Below are positions 18,037-25,988 of a stretch of DNA of 64,000 nt, one piece after another; within the stretch, counting starts at the first letter, position 1; the number at the start of each line of letters is the position of its first letter. The translations under genes and the position numbers were made by a program. The notes under the pieces were generated by a model. It had not been told where the DNA came from. It worked only from the letters and a program-made list of their open reading frames with translations, and ran no database searches. This stretch comes from an uncultured Planctomycetales bacterium (GTDB lineage Bacteria; Planctomycetota; Planctomycetia; Isosphaerales; Isosphaeraceae), in assembly GCA_903926465.1 (NCBI GenBank), contig CAIYJE010000112.1, positions 1-64,000 of the forward strand. Direction: 5' to 3'.

Positions 18037-19182
18037 TTAGTCCAGCCGCCCGTTGGAGAAGTTGGAAACGTTGTCGCGTTCGAGCTTGATCCAGTCGGCG
18101 GCCACGCCGTTGGCTGGCAGCTTGTCTCCCTGACCGCTGAGCGAGTACTGGCCGCCGGGGCCAAACCGGCCATCTGCGCCTGAGGAGAGAATCTGGAAGC
18201 CCTTGGCGTTCAGGAACGAGGATCGGGAACCGGTTGGCAAGGGAACACTGGAGGTGTATGGGTTCGGGGCCAGTGAAATGGTTCCCTGGGGAATCACGGC
18301 GGTGGAGAAGGGGATCATGATCGGGTGGTTCAGGTCATCCGCTTCGGCAAAATTGACGTCGTTGGGGTCGTAAGAGTCGCCACCGTAGCTGCTGAAGTAA
18401 ACGTAGTCATGAATGACGTTGAGGTCGTTCTTGCCCAGGGGGTCCAGGTATCCGGGAATCCCATCGCCGTCTTCATCCACAAGCCGGTCGGCCCGGAATT
18501 CAAAGCTTGAAGGGTTCTTGCGATTCGAGGCGGCGGTCTGGTTCAGGAACGGGTTGGCGGGGTTGGAGCTGAACCCGCTGAACCCGGTCTGGGCCCCGCT
18601 GCCGTTCTGGATCGGAATGCCACCCAGGAAGAAGGTGAGTGCCTCGTGCCCTTCCAGGTAAATGGGGGCCGTATCAAACACACCGTTGCCGTTGAAATCA
18701 TGCCAAACGCCGGGGGTCTGGCCACCGGGTCCGTAAAGCTGGGCCGTGGTGCTAAAGACCGCCTTGGGGAAGAATTTCCGCAGGTAGCGCAGCGACCGAT
18801 CGGCGAGCTGGCCCACCGTGAGGTCGGGGTTGCCATACTTCACCGCAGGGACGGAAGCCCCCAGCCAGGTGATGGAAGAGAGTGCCGAGGTGTTCGAAAC
18901 GGGGTAAAACCCACCCTCGTTGAGCATGATCCGGCTGGGCGGGTAATCACCAAAGGTGTTCTTGAACTCGGTGAGCGCGGTGCTGAGGTTGTTGATCTCG
19001 GAAGAAACGCGGGCCTCATTGGCTTTCCGCATCGCGGCGGTTACGGCCGGCAGGATGAGTGCCACCAGAATGCCGATCACCACGATCACCACCAGAAGCT
19101 CGACCAGCGTGAAACCGCTGCGGGCTGCGGTGGTCCGCGCGGTGGGAGTCGTTCGGGGGTTCGGGCACGGGCGGCGAATCAT
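18037..19182 (-). CDS. GspG-like major pseudopilin
   Basis: A prepilin-type protein of 381 residues, first in the pseudopilin series. The class III signal (RSGFTLVELLVVIVVIGILV) is followed by an ISSEINNLSTALTEFKNTFG-like helix and DYPPSRIML, the region where GspG has its conserved 'YP' segment. An acidic loop (DEDGDGIPGYLDP) lies about residue 245. A GGAG lies about nine bases upstream of the ATG. Classical GspG is 130-150 residues, so there is an extension of more than 200. It follows the GspF/PilC gene directly, as in type II secretion operons. Confidence 0.8.
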   Translation of the reverse strand: MIRRPCPNPRTTPTARTTAARSGFTLVELLVVIVVIGILVALILPAVTAAMRKANEARVSSEINNLSTALTEFKNTFGDYPPSRIMLNEGGFYPVSNTSALSSITWLGASVPAVKYGNPDLTVGQLADRSLRYLRKFFPKAVFSTTAQLYGPGGQTPGVWHDFNGNGVFDTAPIYLEGHEALTFFLGGIPIQNGSGAQTGFSGFSSNPANPFLNQTAASNRKNPSSFEFRADRLVDEDGDGIPGYLDPLGKNDLNVIHDYVYFSSYGGDSYDPNDVNFAEADDLNHPIMIPFSTAVIPQGTISLAPNPYTSSVPLPTGSRSSFLNAKGFQILSSGADGRFGPGGQYSLSGQGDKLPANGVAADWIKLERDNVSNFSNGRLD

Positions 19183-19363
19183 GGCTCAAGGCTCCTGCAG
19201 CGGTTTCACACGGAATCAGGCACTGCGTCTGGATACGGGGTTCTGGGGGTCTTACGAGCGGGCCGGCTTGCTGTGACTTCGGGATGTTTGAAATCGGCAA
19301 TCGGTCATGCGGACAGCGGCTGGGCCGGGAGGTGACCCCCGGCCCAGCGGTCGGTTTTGGGCA

Positions 19364-20635
19364 TCAACCAGAGAGCTTGGTGATGAGCTGGATCAAGGGC
19401 ATGAACAGGGCGATGACGATGAAGCCGATGACACCACCCAGCACCACGATCATGATCGGCTCAAGCAAACTCACAAGGCTGTCCACCAGCACTTCCACTT
19501 CTTCGTCGTAGTTGTCGGCAATCTTGTTGAGCATCGTGTCCAGGTCGCCGGTTTCTTCACCGACGTCGATCATGTTCACCACAATGTCGTCAACCACCCG
19601 GGCTTCCTTGAGCGGCTGGGCGATGGTTTCACCCTCACGAATGCTGTCATAAATCTTGGTGTAGGCCCGTTCGAACACGGCGTTCTCGGCGGTGTCTCGC
19701 ACAATCGAGATCGCTTCCAGAATGGGCACGCCAGATTGCACCAGGGTGCCCAGGGTTCGCATGGTACGGGCCACCACCGATTTCTCGATAATGCTGCCCA
19801 TCACGGGCACCATCAGCCAGATCTTGTCGAGCAGGAAGGCGCCTGTCTTGTTTCGGTAGATCAGCTTGATAATCAGCCAGATCGCAATGGGGGTCAGGGC
19901 CACCAGCCAGAATTTTTCAATAATCACGTCACTGGCCGTGATCAGGAACGTGGTCATGGGCGGCAGATCAACACCGAAGTCTGCGAAGATCAATTTGAAC
20001 TTGGGGATGATGTAATAAAGAATGAATCCCACAATGGCCACGGCCACGGAAATGACCACCAAGGGGTAGATCATGGCCCCCTTGACCCGGCGTTTCAGGG
20101 TCTGGCTCTTTTCCTTGAAGTCGGCCAGGCGCTGAAGAATGGCTTCCAGCGCACCGCCGGCCTCACCGGCCTTCACCATGTTGCAGTACAGCCGGTCAAA
20201 CGCCTTGGGGTGCTTGGACATGGCCTCGGAGAGGCTCGAGCCGCCTTCAATGTCTTCGACCACTTCAATCAGCGAGTTCTTGAGCACGCCCGGTTTGGAC
20301 TGACCTTCCAGAATTCTCAGGCTGCGCAGAATTGGCAGACCGGCATCCTGAAGAATGGAGAGCTGGCGGGTGAAGGTACAGAGCAGCTTGGGAGAGACCT
20401 TGCCAATGGTGAACGACTTCTTCTTTTTCCGTCCACCGGCCTTCTTGGCAACCGCCTTGCCCCCCTTCTTCTTCTTGGCCTTCTCTTTATCCTTGGTAGC
20501 GTTTTCGCTGATCTTGGTGACAAAGAACCCTTTTTGCCGGACAAGCTGCTGGGCTTCTTCCTGAGTCGAGGCCTCGATCTTATCCTTGACTTCCTTGCCC
20601 GTATGATCCATCGCCTCATACTGGAATGTTGGCAT
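19364..20635 (-). CDS. PilC/GspF inner-membrane platform protein
   Basis: The platform protein of type IV pili/type II secretion, which couples the ATPases to pilin movement in the inner membrane. It has 423 residues, normal for the family. The N-terminus (FQYEAMDHTGKEVKDKIEAS) is the classic start of GspF. Two T2SSF domains follow (about 110-235 and 315-420), each with hydrophobic helices. Between the N-terminal region and domain 1 lies a very Lys-rich segment (about residues 50-75). GGGGAG lies upstream of the ATG. It sits between a PilB/GspE gene and the GspG-like gene. Confidence 0.93.
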   Translation of the reverse strand: MPTFQYEAMDHTGKEVKDKIEASTQEEAQQLVRQKGFFVTKISENATKDKEKAKKKKGGKAVAKKAGGRKKKKSFTIGKVSPKLLCTFTRQLSILQDAGLPILRSLRILEGQSKPGVLKNSLIEVVEDIEGGSSLSEAMSKHPKAFDRLYCNMVKAGEAGGALEAILQRLADFKEKSQTLKRRVKGAMIYPLVVISVAVAIVGFILYYIIPKFKLIFADFGVDLPPMTTFLITASDVIIEKFWLVALTPIAIWLIIKLIYRNKTGAFLLDKIWLMVPVMGSIIEKSVVARTMRTLGTLVQSGVPILEAISIVRDTAENAVFERAYTKIYDSIREGETIAQPLKEARVVDDIVVNMIDVGEETGDLDTMLNKIADNYDEEVEVLVDSLVSLLEPIMIVVLGGVIGFIVIALFMPLIQLITKLSG

Positions 20636-20731
20636 GACTGGTGTCTCCCCGCGGGTGGATCAAGGTTCAGATCGAGAAAAATCTCAGGAATCCGGGTTTC
20701 GCAAACGGCACAGGTTGGTCAGGAACGAGGA

Positions 20732-22450
20732 TCATTCCTCGTTCAGGGTTTCTCGGGCCACTTCATCCACCGTAGACTGGCCGGTGTGGATGGCAATCAT
20801 GCCAGACTCACGCAGGGTGCGCATGCCATGCTTGCGGGCAACCTCACGAAATTCGTCGAGTGAGACTTCGGAGGTGATCAGTTCACGCAGTTCGTCGTTC
20901 ATGATCAGCATTTCAAACAGGCCCATACGGCCTTTGTAGCCGGTGTTGTTGCAGCGTTCGCACCCACGGCCATAGTAGAACTTTTTGGTCTTGGCCTGCT
21001 CCATGGTGTAGCCCAGTTGAAGCGCCACGTCTTCGGTGGGGGTGTATTCCGTGCGGCAGTTGGCACAAATTTTGCGCACCAACCGCTGGGCCAGCACGGC
21101 CTCCACGGTGGCGGTAATCAAGAACGTGGGCACCCCCATGTCGCGGAGCCGGGTCACTGCGCCTGGTGCATCGTTGGTGTGCAGGGTGGTGAATACAATG
21201 TGGCCGGTGAGGCTGGCCTGAATGGAAATTTCGGCCGTCTCCAGGTCGCGGGTCTCTCCCACCAGAATCTTGTCGGGATCCTGTCTGAGAATGGCACGCA
21301 GACAGGCTGCAAACGTCACGCCAATTTCCGGATTAATCGGCACCTGAATCAGGCCGTCGATGTCATATTCCACCGGTTCCTCGGTGGTAATAATCTTCTC
21401 AGAGATCTTGTTGAGTTCGTTGAGGGTGGCGTACAGCGTGGTGGTTTTGCCAGACGAGGTGGGCCCGGTGACCAAAATGACGCCGTTTGGCTTGTGGATA
21501 ATTTTTTTCCAGATGGCCAGCATGTCATCGGCCATGCCGATATTTCTGAGGTCCAGGTTCACCACGGTCCTGTCCAGAATCCGCAGCACCACGCTTTCAC
21601 CAAACAGGGTGGGCAGTGTGGAAACCCGGATATCCACCTGGTTACCACCAATGTTCAGTTCAATGCGACCGTCTTGCGGCAACCGCCGCTCGGCAATATC
21701 CAGGTTTGCCATAACCTTGATACGACTGGAAATGGCGGGTGCCAGGTGCCGGGGTGGCGGCACCAGTTCGTACAGAATGCCGTCCACGCGGTAGCGCATC
21801 TTGTATTCTTCTTCGAACGGCTCGAAGTGAATGTCGGATGCCTTGTCCTTGATCGCCAGCAGCAGCACCATGTTCAGCAGTTTACGGACCGGCGCGGCCT
21901 CGGCCATTTCCTCGATCGCTTCCAGGTCGATCGTGCTCTCTTTGCGGTGCGAAAACTGAGACAGGTCCGAGTCTTCCTCGATCTGCCGCACCACGTCGGC
22001 AATGGTCTCTTCCTTGCCGGCGTAAAGCTTCTTGATGGCGGCCGCAACGTCTTCCTCGTTGGAGATCGCCCCCTTGACCTCAACACCCAGGAACGACCGC
22101 AAGCTCTCAAGCGTGGACGGGTTCTGGGGCTCGGCCATGGCCACCGTGACCGATTTGTCTTTCTTGCCCACCGAGATTGGCACAATCTTGAAGGCGGCGG
22201 CCATGGACTCGTTCACCACCTCGGCAAGCTCGGGGGCCAGGTTCATCTCGGCAACCCGAACTACCTTCATTCCCAGCTGTTCGCTGAGCGCCTTGAGCAC
22301 CTTGTCTTCGGTCACCATCCCCAGGCGCACGGCCACGCGACCGATCAGCTCGGTGCCACCCGTCTGTTTCTGGGCTTCAAGAACCTTCCACAGACCGTCC
22401 TCATCCAGGAAGCCCATGTCGACCAGGATTGTGCCAAGCTTGCGTGCCAT
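20732..22450 (-). CDS. PilB/GspE-type assembly ATPase (copy 1)
   Basis: A hexameric ATPase that powers pilus or pseudopilus extension. It has 572 residues: an N-terminal T2SSE_N/MshEN domain (1-150), then the ATPase core with Walker A GPTSSGKTTT, Asp box, Walker B region ILVGETRDLETAE, His box (TTLHTNDAPGAVTRL), and a tetracysteine zinc motif (CxxC near KICANC, and CERC). GAGGAG lies upstream of the ATG. It shares its architecture with the 578-residue paralogue at 23932-25668; only 280 bp and pilT separate them. Confidence 0.93.
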   Translation of the reverse strand: MARKLGTILVDMGFLDEDGLWKVLEAQKQTGGTELIGRVAVRLGMVTEDKVLKALSEQLGMKVVRVAEMNLAPELAEVVNESMAAAFKIVPISVGKKDKSVTVAMAEPQNPSTLESLRSFLGVEVKGAISNEEDVAAAIKKLYAGKEETIADVVRQIEEDSDLSQFSHRKESTIDLEAIEEMAEAAPVRKLLNMVLLLAIKDKASDIHFEPFEEEYKMRYRVDGILYELVPPPRHLAPAISSRIKVMANLDIAERRLPQDGRIELNIGGNQVDIRVSTLPTLFGESVVLRILDRTVVNLDLRNIGMADDMLAIWKKIIHKPNGVILVTGPTSSGKTTTLYATLNELNKISEKIITTEEPVEYDIDGLIQVPINPEIGVTFAACLRAILRQDPDKILVGETRDLETAEISIQASLTGHIVFTTLHTNDAPGAVTRLRDMGVPTFLITATVEAVLAQRLVRKICANCRTEYTPTEDVALQLGYTMEQAKTKKFYYGRGCERCNNTGYKGRMGLFEMLIMNDELRELITSEVSLDEFREVARKHGMRTLRESGMIAIHTGQSTVDEVARETLNEE

Positions 22451-22602
22451 GCTCCGCGCTCCTCGAAATCCCGTTAAATCGACCTGATCGGCCCACCAAG
22501 CGGGCGTAGGAACCAGCGTCCTGGCCCCAGGTGCCCATCCCTACATTGTGAAAACCCGAAAGCCATGAGCCGAGCTCCCGGTTCATGGCTTTCGCCGCTG
22601 AA

Positions 22603-23709
22603 TCAACCTTCGTCGTTATCTTCCTTGTCGTCGAAGATCCCTTTCTTGGCGTTATCAATGCGTTCCTTGAGTTCGCCAACCTTGCGGGCCTTCAGCAGCA
22701 CTTCTTCCTCATCCACCAGCCCTTGCCGCCAGAGGTTGAACAAGGAGTCGTCCATCAGGATCATGCCGTGCTTTCGGCCGGTCTGAATGGTGGAGTCGAT
22801 GCGGTAGGTCTTGTTTTCTCGGATCAGGTTAGACACCGCCGGGGTGATCACCAGGCACTCATAAGCGGCCACCAGCCCCTTGGGTTTGCGTGGCAGCAGA
22901 GACTGGGCCAGAATGCCCACGATGGCCACCGAGAGCTGGGTGCGGATCTGATCTTGCTGCTCTTGGGGGAACACGTCGATGATTCGGTTGACGGTTCCTT
23001 CGGCCGAGTTGGTGTGCAGGGTGCCGAACACGATGTGTCCGGTTTCGGCGGCGGTGATGGCGGCCGAGATGGTGGGCAAGTCACGCATTTCGCCGACCAG
23101 GATACAGTCGGGGTCCATACGCAGGGCCCGCTTGATGGCCTCTGGGAAGTCTGGAACGTCAACCCCGATCTCGCGCTGGTTGATGAGAGACTTTTTGTGT
23201 TTGTGGTAATACTCGATCGGGTCTTCGATCGTGATGATGTGGCGGTCCATGTTGTCATTGAGCCAGTTGATCATGGACGCCAGGCTGGTGGTCTTGCCGG
23301 AGCCGGTGGGGCCGGTCACCAAAATCAGACCGCGGGGGCGCTGGATCAACTGTTCCATGACCGGGGGCAGGCCGAGTTGCTCGAAGGTGAGAAACTCATT
23401 GGGTACGCGCCGGAGGACCAGGCCCACGTTCCCTTTTTGTTTGAACACGGCCACGCGGAACCGGGCCATATCACCGAAGGCAAAACCGAAGTCGGTGCCG
23501 CCCACTTCCTGAAGTTCTTGCTGGCACCGCTCGGGGGTGATGCTCTTCATGAGCGCCACGGTGTCTGACGGTTCCAGAACTTTGGTGGCCAGCGGGCGCA
23601 TGTGGCCATGAAGCCGCAGTACGGGTGGAATGCCCACCGTGAGGTGAAGGTCACTGGCCTTCTGGGTGCAGACCGTCTGCAACAGCTTGTCGATCAGCAG
23701 CGTTCCCAT
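22603..23709 (-). CDS. pilT: PilT-type retraction ATPase
   Basis: A twitching-motility ATPase that depolymerises type IV pili. It has 368 residues, normal for PilT. It has a PAS-like N-terminal domain, Walker A (GPTGSGKTTSLASM), Walker B region (DCILVGEMRDLPTI), His box (GTLHTNSAEGTVNRIID), and the C-terminal region around LLPRKPKGLVAAYE. It lies between the two PilB/GspE genes. Its presence argues for a retractable pilus-like function rather than pure type II secretion. Confidence 0.93.
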   Translation of the reverse strand: MGTLLIDKLLQTVCTQKASDLHLTVGIPPVLRLHGHMRPLATKVLEPSDTVALMKSITPERCQQELQEVGGTDFGFAFGDMARFRVAVFKQKGNVGLVLRRVPNEFLTFEQLGLPPVMEQLIQRPRGLILVTGPTGSGKTTSLASMINWLNDNMDRHIITIEDPIEYYHKHKKSLINQREIGVDVPDFPEAIKRALRMDPDCILVGEMRDLPTISAAITAAETGHIVFGTLHTNSAEGTVNRIIDVFPQEQQDQIRTQLSVAIVGILAQSLLPRKPKGLVAAYECLVITPAVSNLIRENKTYRIDSTIQTGRKHGMILMDDSLFNLWRQGLVDEEEVLLKARKVGELKERIDNAKKGIFDDKEDNDEG

Positions 23710-23774
23710 GGTCCGGACGGCCTCCCAGCGGGCGGTATGTGATCAGGCGATCAGGATTGACTTTGTCTTATCGG

Positions 23775-23887
23775 CCAGGTGTCGTGTCTATCGTTCAAGC
23801 AGGATCAGGACTTCGGGCAACGCAAACTCATTAACCCAGCGCCTCATTATTCCTGGATCTGGCACCGAATCAAGTCACGACACCTGG
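23775..23887. repeat. Spaced inverted repeat between pilT and pilB
   Basis: CCAGGTGTCGTG (23775-23786) and CACGACACCTGG (23876-23887) are perfect reverse complements separated by 89 bases. They lie in the roughly 220-base gap between the upstream pilB-like gene and pilT. The element could be a structured mRNA segment or an extragenic repeat; its function is unknown. Confidence 0.4.
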
Positions 23888-23931
23888 ATTTCGGTACCAG
23901 AACCACAGGAAGGGAACTGGCTCAACGGGGG

Positions 23932-25668
23932 TCAGGGCTTCTTGGCAACGGGCATCTCAAGGGCACCGTCGGGTTTGGTGATGCGCAGCACCTCGTCGAT
24001 GGTGGTTAGCCCCTTGAGGGCCTTGATCATTCCGTCCTCGAACAGGGTTCGCATCCCTTGCCGCCGGGCCAGCCGGCGGATGGCCTCGGTGGACTCGCCT
24101 TTGAAGGTCATTTCCCGAATTTCCGTGGTCATGGTCATCAGTTCATAAATGCCCATGCGGCCTCGGTAACCGCTCTTGTTGCAGTTGCTGCAACCTTTCC
24201 CCTTCATGAAGTTGGCCTTCTTGGCAATCTCTGGCCGCAGCCCGATCCCTTTCAGAACGTTCTCGTCGGGCTCATACCGAGCCCGGCATTTGGGGCAAAC
24301 CTTGCGCACCAACCGCTGGGCCATGATGCCCATGACCGAACTTGCAACCAGAAACGGCTGTACACCAATGTCGACCAGTCGTGTAATAGCACTGGGCGCA
24401 TCGTTCGTATGCAGTGTACTGAAAACCAAGTGTCCAGTTAGTGAGGCCTGGATAGCGGTGTTGGCGGTCTCTTCATCGCGGATTTCCCCCACCAAGAGGA
24501 TATTGGGGTTTTGCCGCAACATGGCCCGGATGATCCGGGCGAAGGTCATGCCAATCTTGGCCTTCACCTCGCACTGGTTCACCCCCGGCAGGTAGTACTC
24601 AATGGGGTCTTCGGCCGTGATAATCTTCACGTCGGGCCGGTTCAGTTCATTGAGCGAGGCGTACAGGGTGGTGGTTTTGCCAGACCCGGTGGGGCCGGTC
24701 ACCAGCAAGATGCCGTTGGGGCGTTTGATCAGAACGCTGAATCGCTTCCAGTCTTCCTCACCGAACCCCAGGTCACGGATACCGACCTTGATGTTATCGC
24801 GGTCCAGGATACGCATGACCACCGACTGGCCGTGGTTGGTGGGCAGGATGCTGACGCGGAAGTCGATATCCTTGCCGGCCACGTGCATCTTGATACGGCC
24901 GTCCTGGGGGCGCCGGCGTTCGGCGATATCGATACCACCCATGATCTTGAGACGGCTGACGATGGGCGACAGCAGGCGGCGGGGTGGGCTATCTCGTTCG
25001 ACCAGCACACCGTCGATCCGGTACCGGACCCGCACCCGGTCCGAGAATGGTTCGATGTGAATATCCGAGGCACGACTGTTCACTGCTTCCTGGATGATCA
25101 GGTACACAAGCCGGATCACCGGGGCGTCGGAATCGTCCAGGCCAACCCCGGCCGATCCACCTCGCTCGGTGAGGTCGTCTGAGAAGTCGATGGCGGTGTC
25201 GGTGAACTCCTGGAGCATCGAGTCTACGGACTCGGTTTCCTGGGTGGTGCCGCCGTAGTACTTGTTGATGGCCTCGGTGATCGATTCCTTGGAGGCCAGG
25301 GCTACCTCGATCTCTCGGTTCAAGACGAACCGGAGCTTATCGATGGTTTCCAGGTCCATGGGGTCGTGCATGATGACCCTGATGAGCTGGCCTTCTTCGG
25401 CCAGGGGCAGCACCAGGTTCTCGCGGGCAAGGCTTTCGGGGACCAGGTCAATGATGGTGCTGGGGATCTCGACTTCGCGGAGGTCGACGAACGTCAGGCC
25501 AAACTGTTCGGCCTTGGCCTTGAGGATCTGGTCGGGCTCTGCGTATCCCAGCCTGACCAGCGACTCTTCGACTGGGCCGGCCATCTTGCGAGCCTCATCG
25601 AGCTGATCGGGGCCCACCATTCCGCGTTTTACGAGGATGTCTGTCCAGTCTCGCCCTTGCTTTGCCAT
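23932..25668 (-). CDS. PilB/GspE-type assembly ATPase (copy 2)
   Basis: A second extension ATPase of 578 residues and the first gene of the leftward pilus/secretion block. It has an MshEN-like N-terminal domain, Walker A GPTGSGKTTT, Walker B region NILLVGEIRDEETAN, His box STLHTNDAPSAITRL, and the zinc tetracysteine (KVCPKC ... CSNC). A GGAG lies upstream of the ATG. It resembles copy 1 throughout the core but differs in the linker (residues about 150-180). Two PilB-type motors plus PilT in one cluster is unusual; which motor drives which pilin set cannot be told from sequence. Confidence 0.93.
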   Translation of the reverse strand: MAKQGRDWTDILVKRGMVGPDQLDEARKMAGPVEESLVRLGYAEPDQILKAKAEQFGLTFVDLREVEIPSTIIDLVPESLARENLVLPLAEEGQLIRVIMHDPMDLETIDKLRFVLNREIEVALASKESITEAINKYYGGTTQETESVDSMLQEFTDTAIDFSDDLTERGGSAGVGLDDSDAPVIRLVYLIIQEAVNSRASDIHIEPFSDRVRVRYRIDGVLVERDSPPRRLLSPIVSRLKIMGGIDIAERRRPQDGRIKMHVAGKDIDFRVSILPTNHGQSVVMRILDRDNIKVGIRDLGFGEEDWKRFSVLIKRPNGILLVTGPTGSGKTTTLYASLNELNRPDVKIITAEDPIEYYLPGVNQCEVKAKIGMTFARIIRAMLRQNPNILLVGEIRDEETANTAIQASLTGHLVFSTLHTNDAPSAITRLVDIGVQPFLVASSVMGIMAQRLVRKVCPKCRARYEPDENVLKGIGLRPEIAKKANFMKGKGCSNCNKSGYRGRMGIYELMTMTTEIREMTFKGESTEAIRRLARRQGMRTLFEDGMIKALKGLTTIDEVLRITKPDGALEMPVAKKP

Positions 25669-25988
25669 GGTGAGGAGGCTCCTGCGGAAAGATGGGACGG
25701 CCAGCCCGAGCCCCGTGAACCTAGGGGCGGTCCGCGCGTCTCGCGAGTTGGTCTATCGTGGTATCGAATCAAAATCGGCCAAACGCGCGAAAAAACCGAC
25801 GAATATCGGTTCGCGTTGCGCCGGGGAAGCGGGATTGGGATTGCTGAAGGATTTGGGAAGGCTATATCAATTCTAGAGGTCGCGCCGGGCCGCGCCAATT
25901 GACCGCAAACCGAATTGTGCTGAGGAGTTCCCCAGATTCCCCAGCGCGGGCGGATCACGCTTCCAATTCCAGGTAATGGACCGGCCTT
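25669..25988. other. Intergenic region upstream of the pilus block
   Basis: About 320 bases without a supportable gene. It should contain the promoter of the large leftward pseudopilin block. A hairpin-capable segment lies at about 25783-25817, where AACCGA/TCGGTT form the inner stem and GCG-rich ends the outer one. It may terminate the upstream hydrolase gene or act in the pilB leader. Confidence 0.45.

Noticed and set aside
19307-22477. Long plus-strand open frames opposite PilC and PilB
   Set aside because: Antisense shadows of strongly biased, clearly homologous minus-strand genes.
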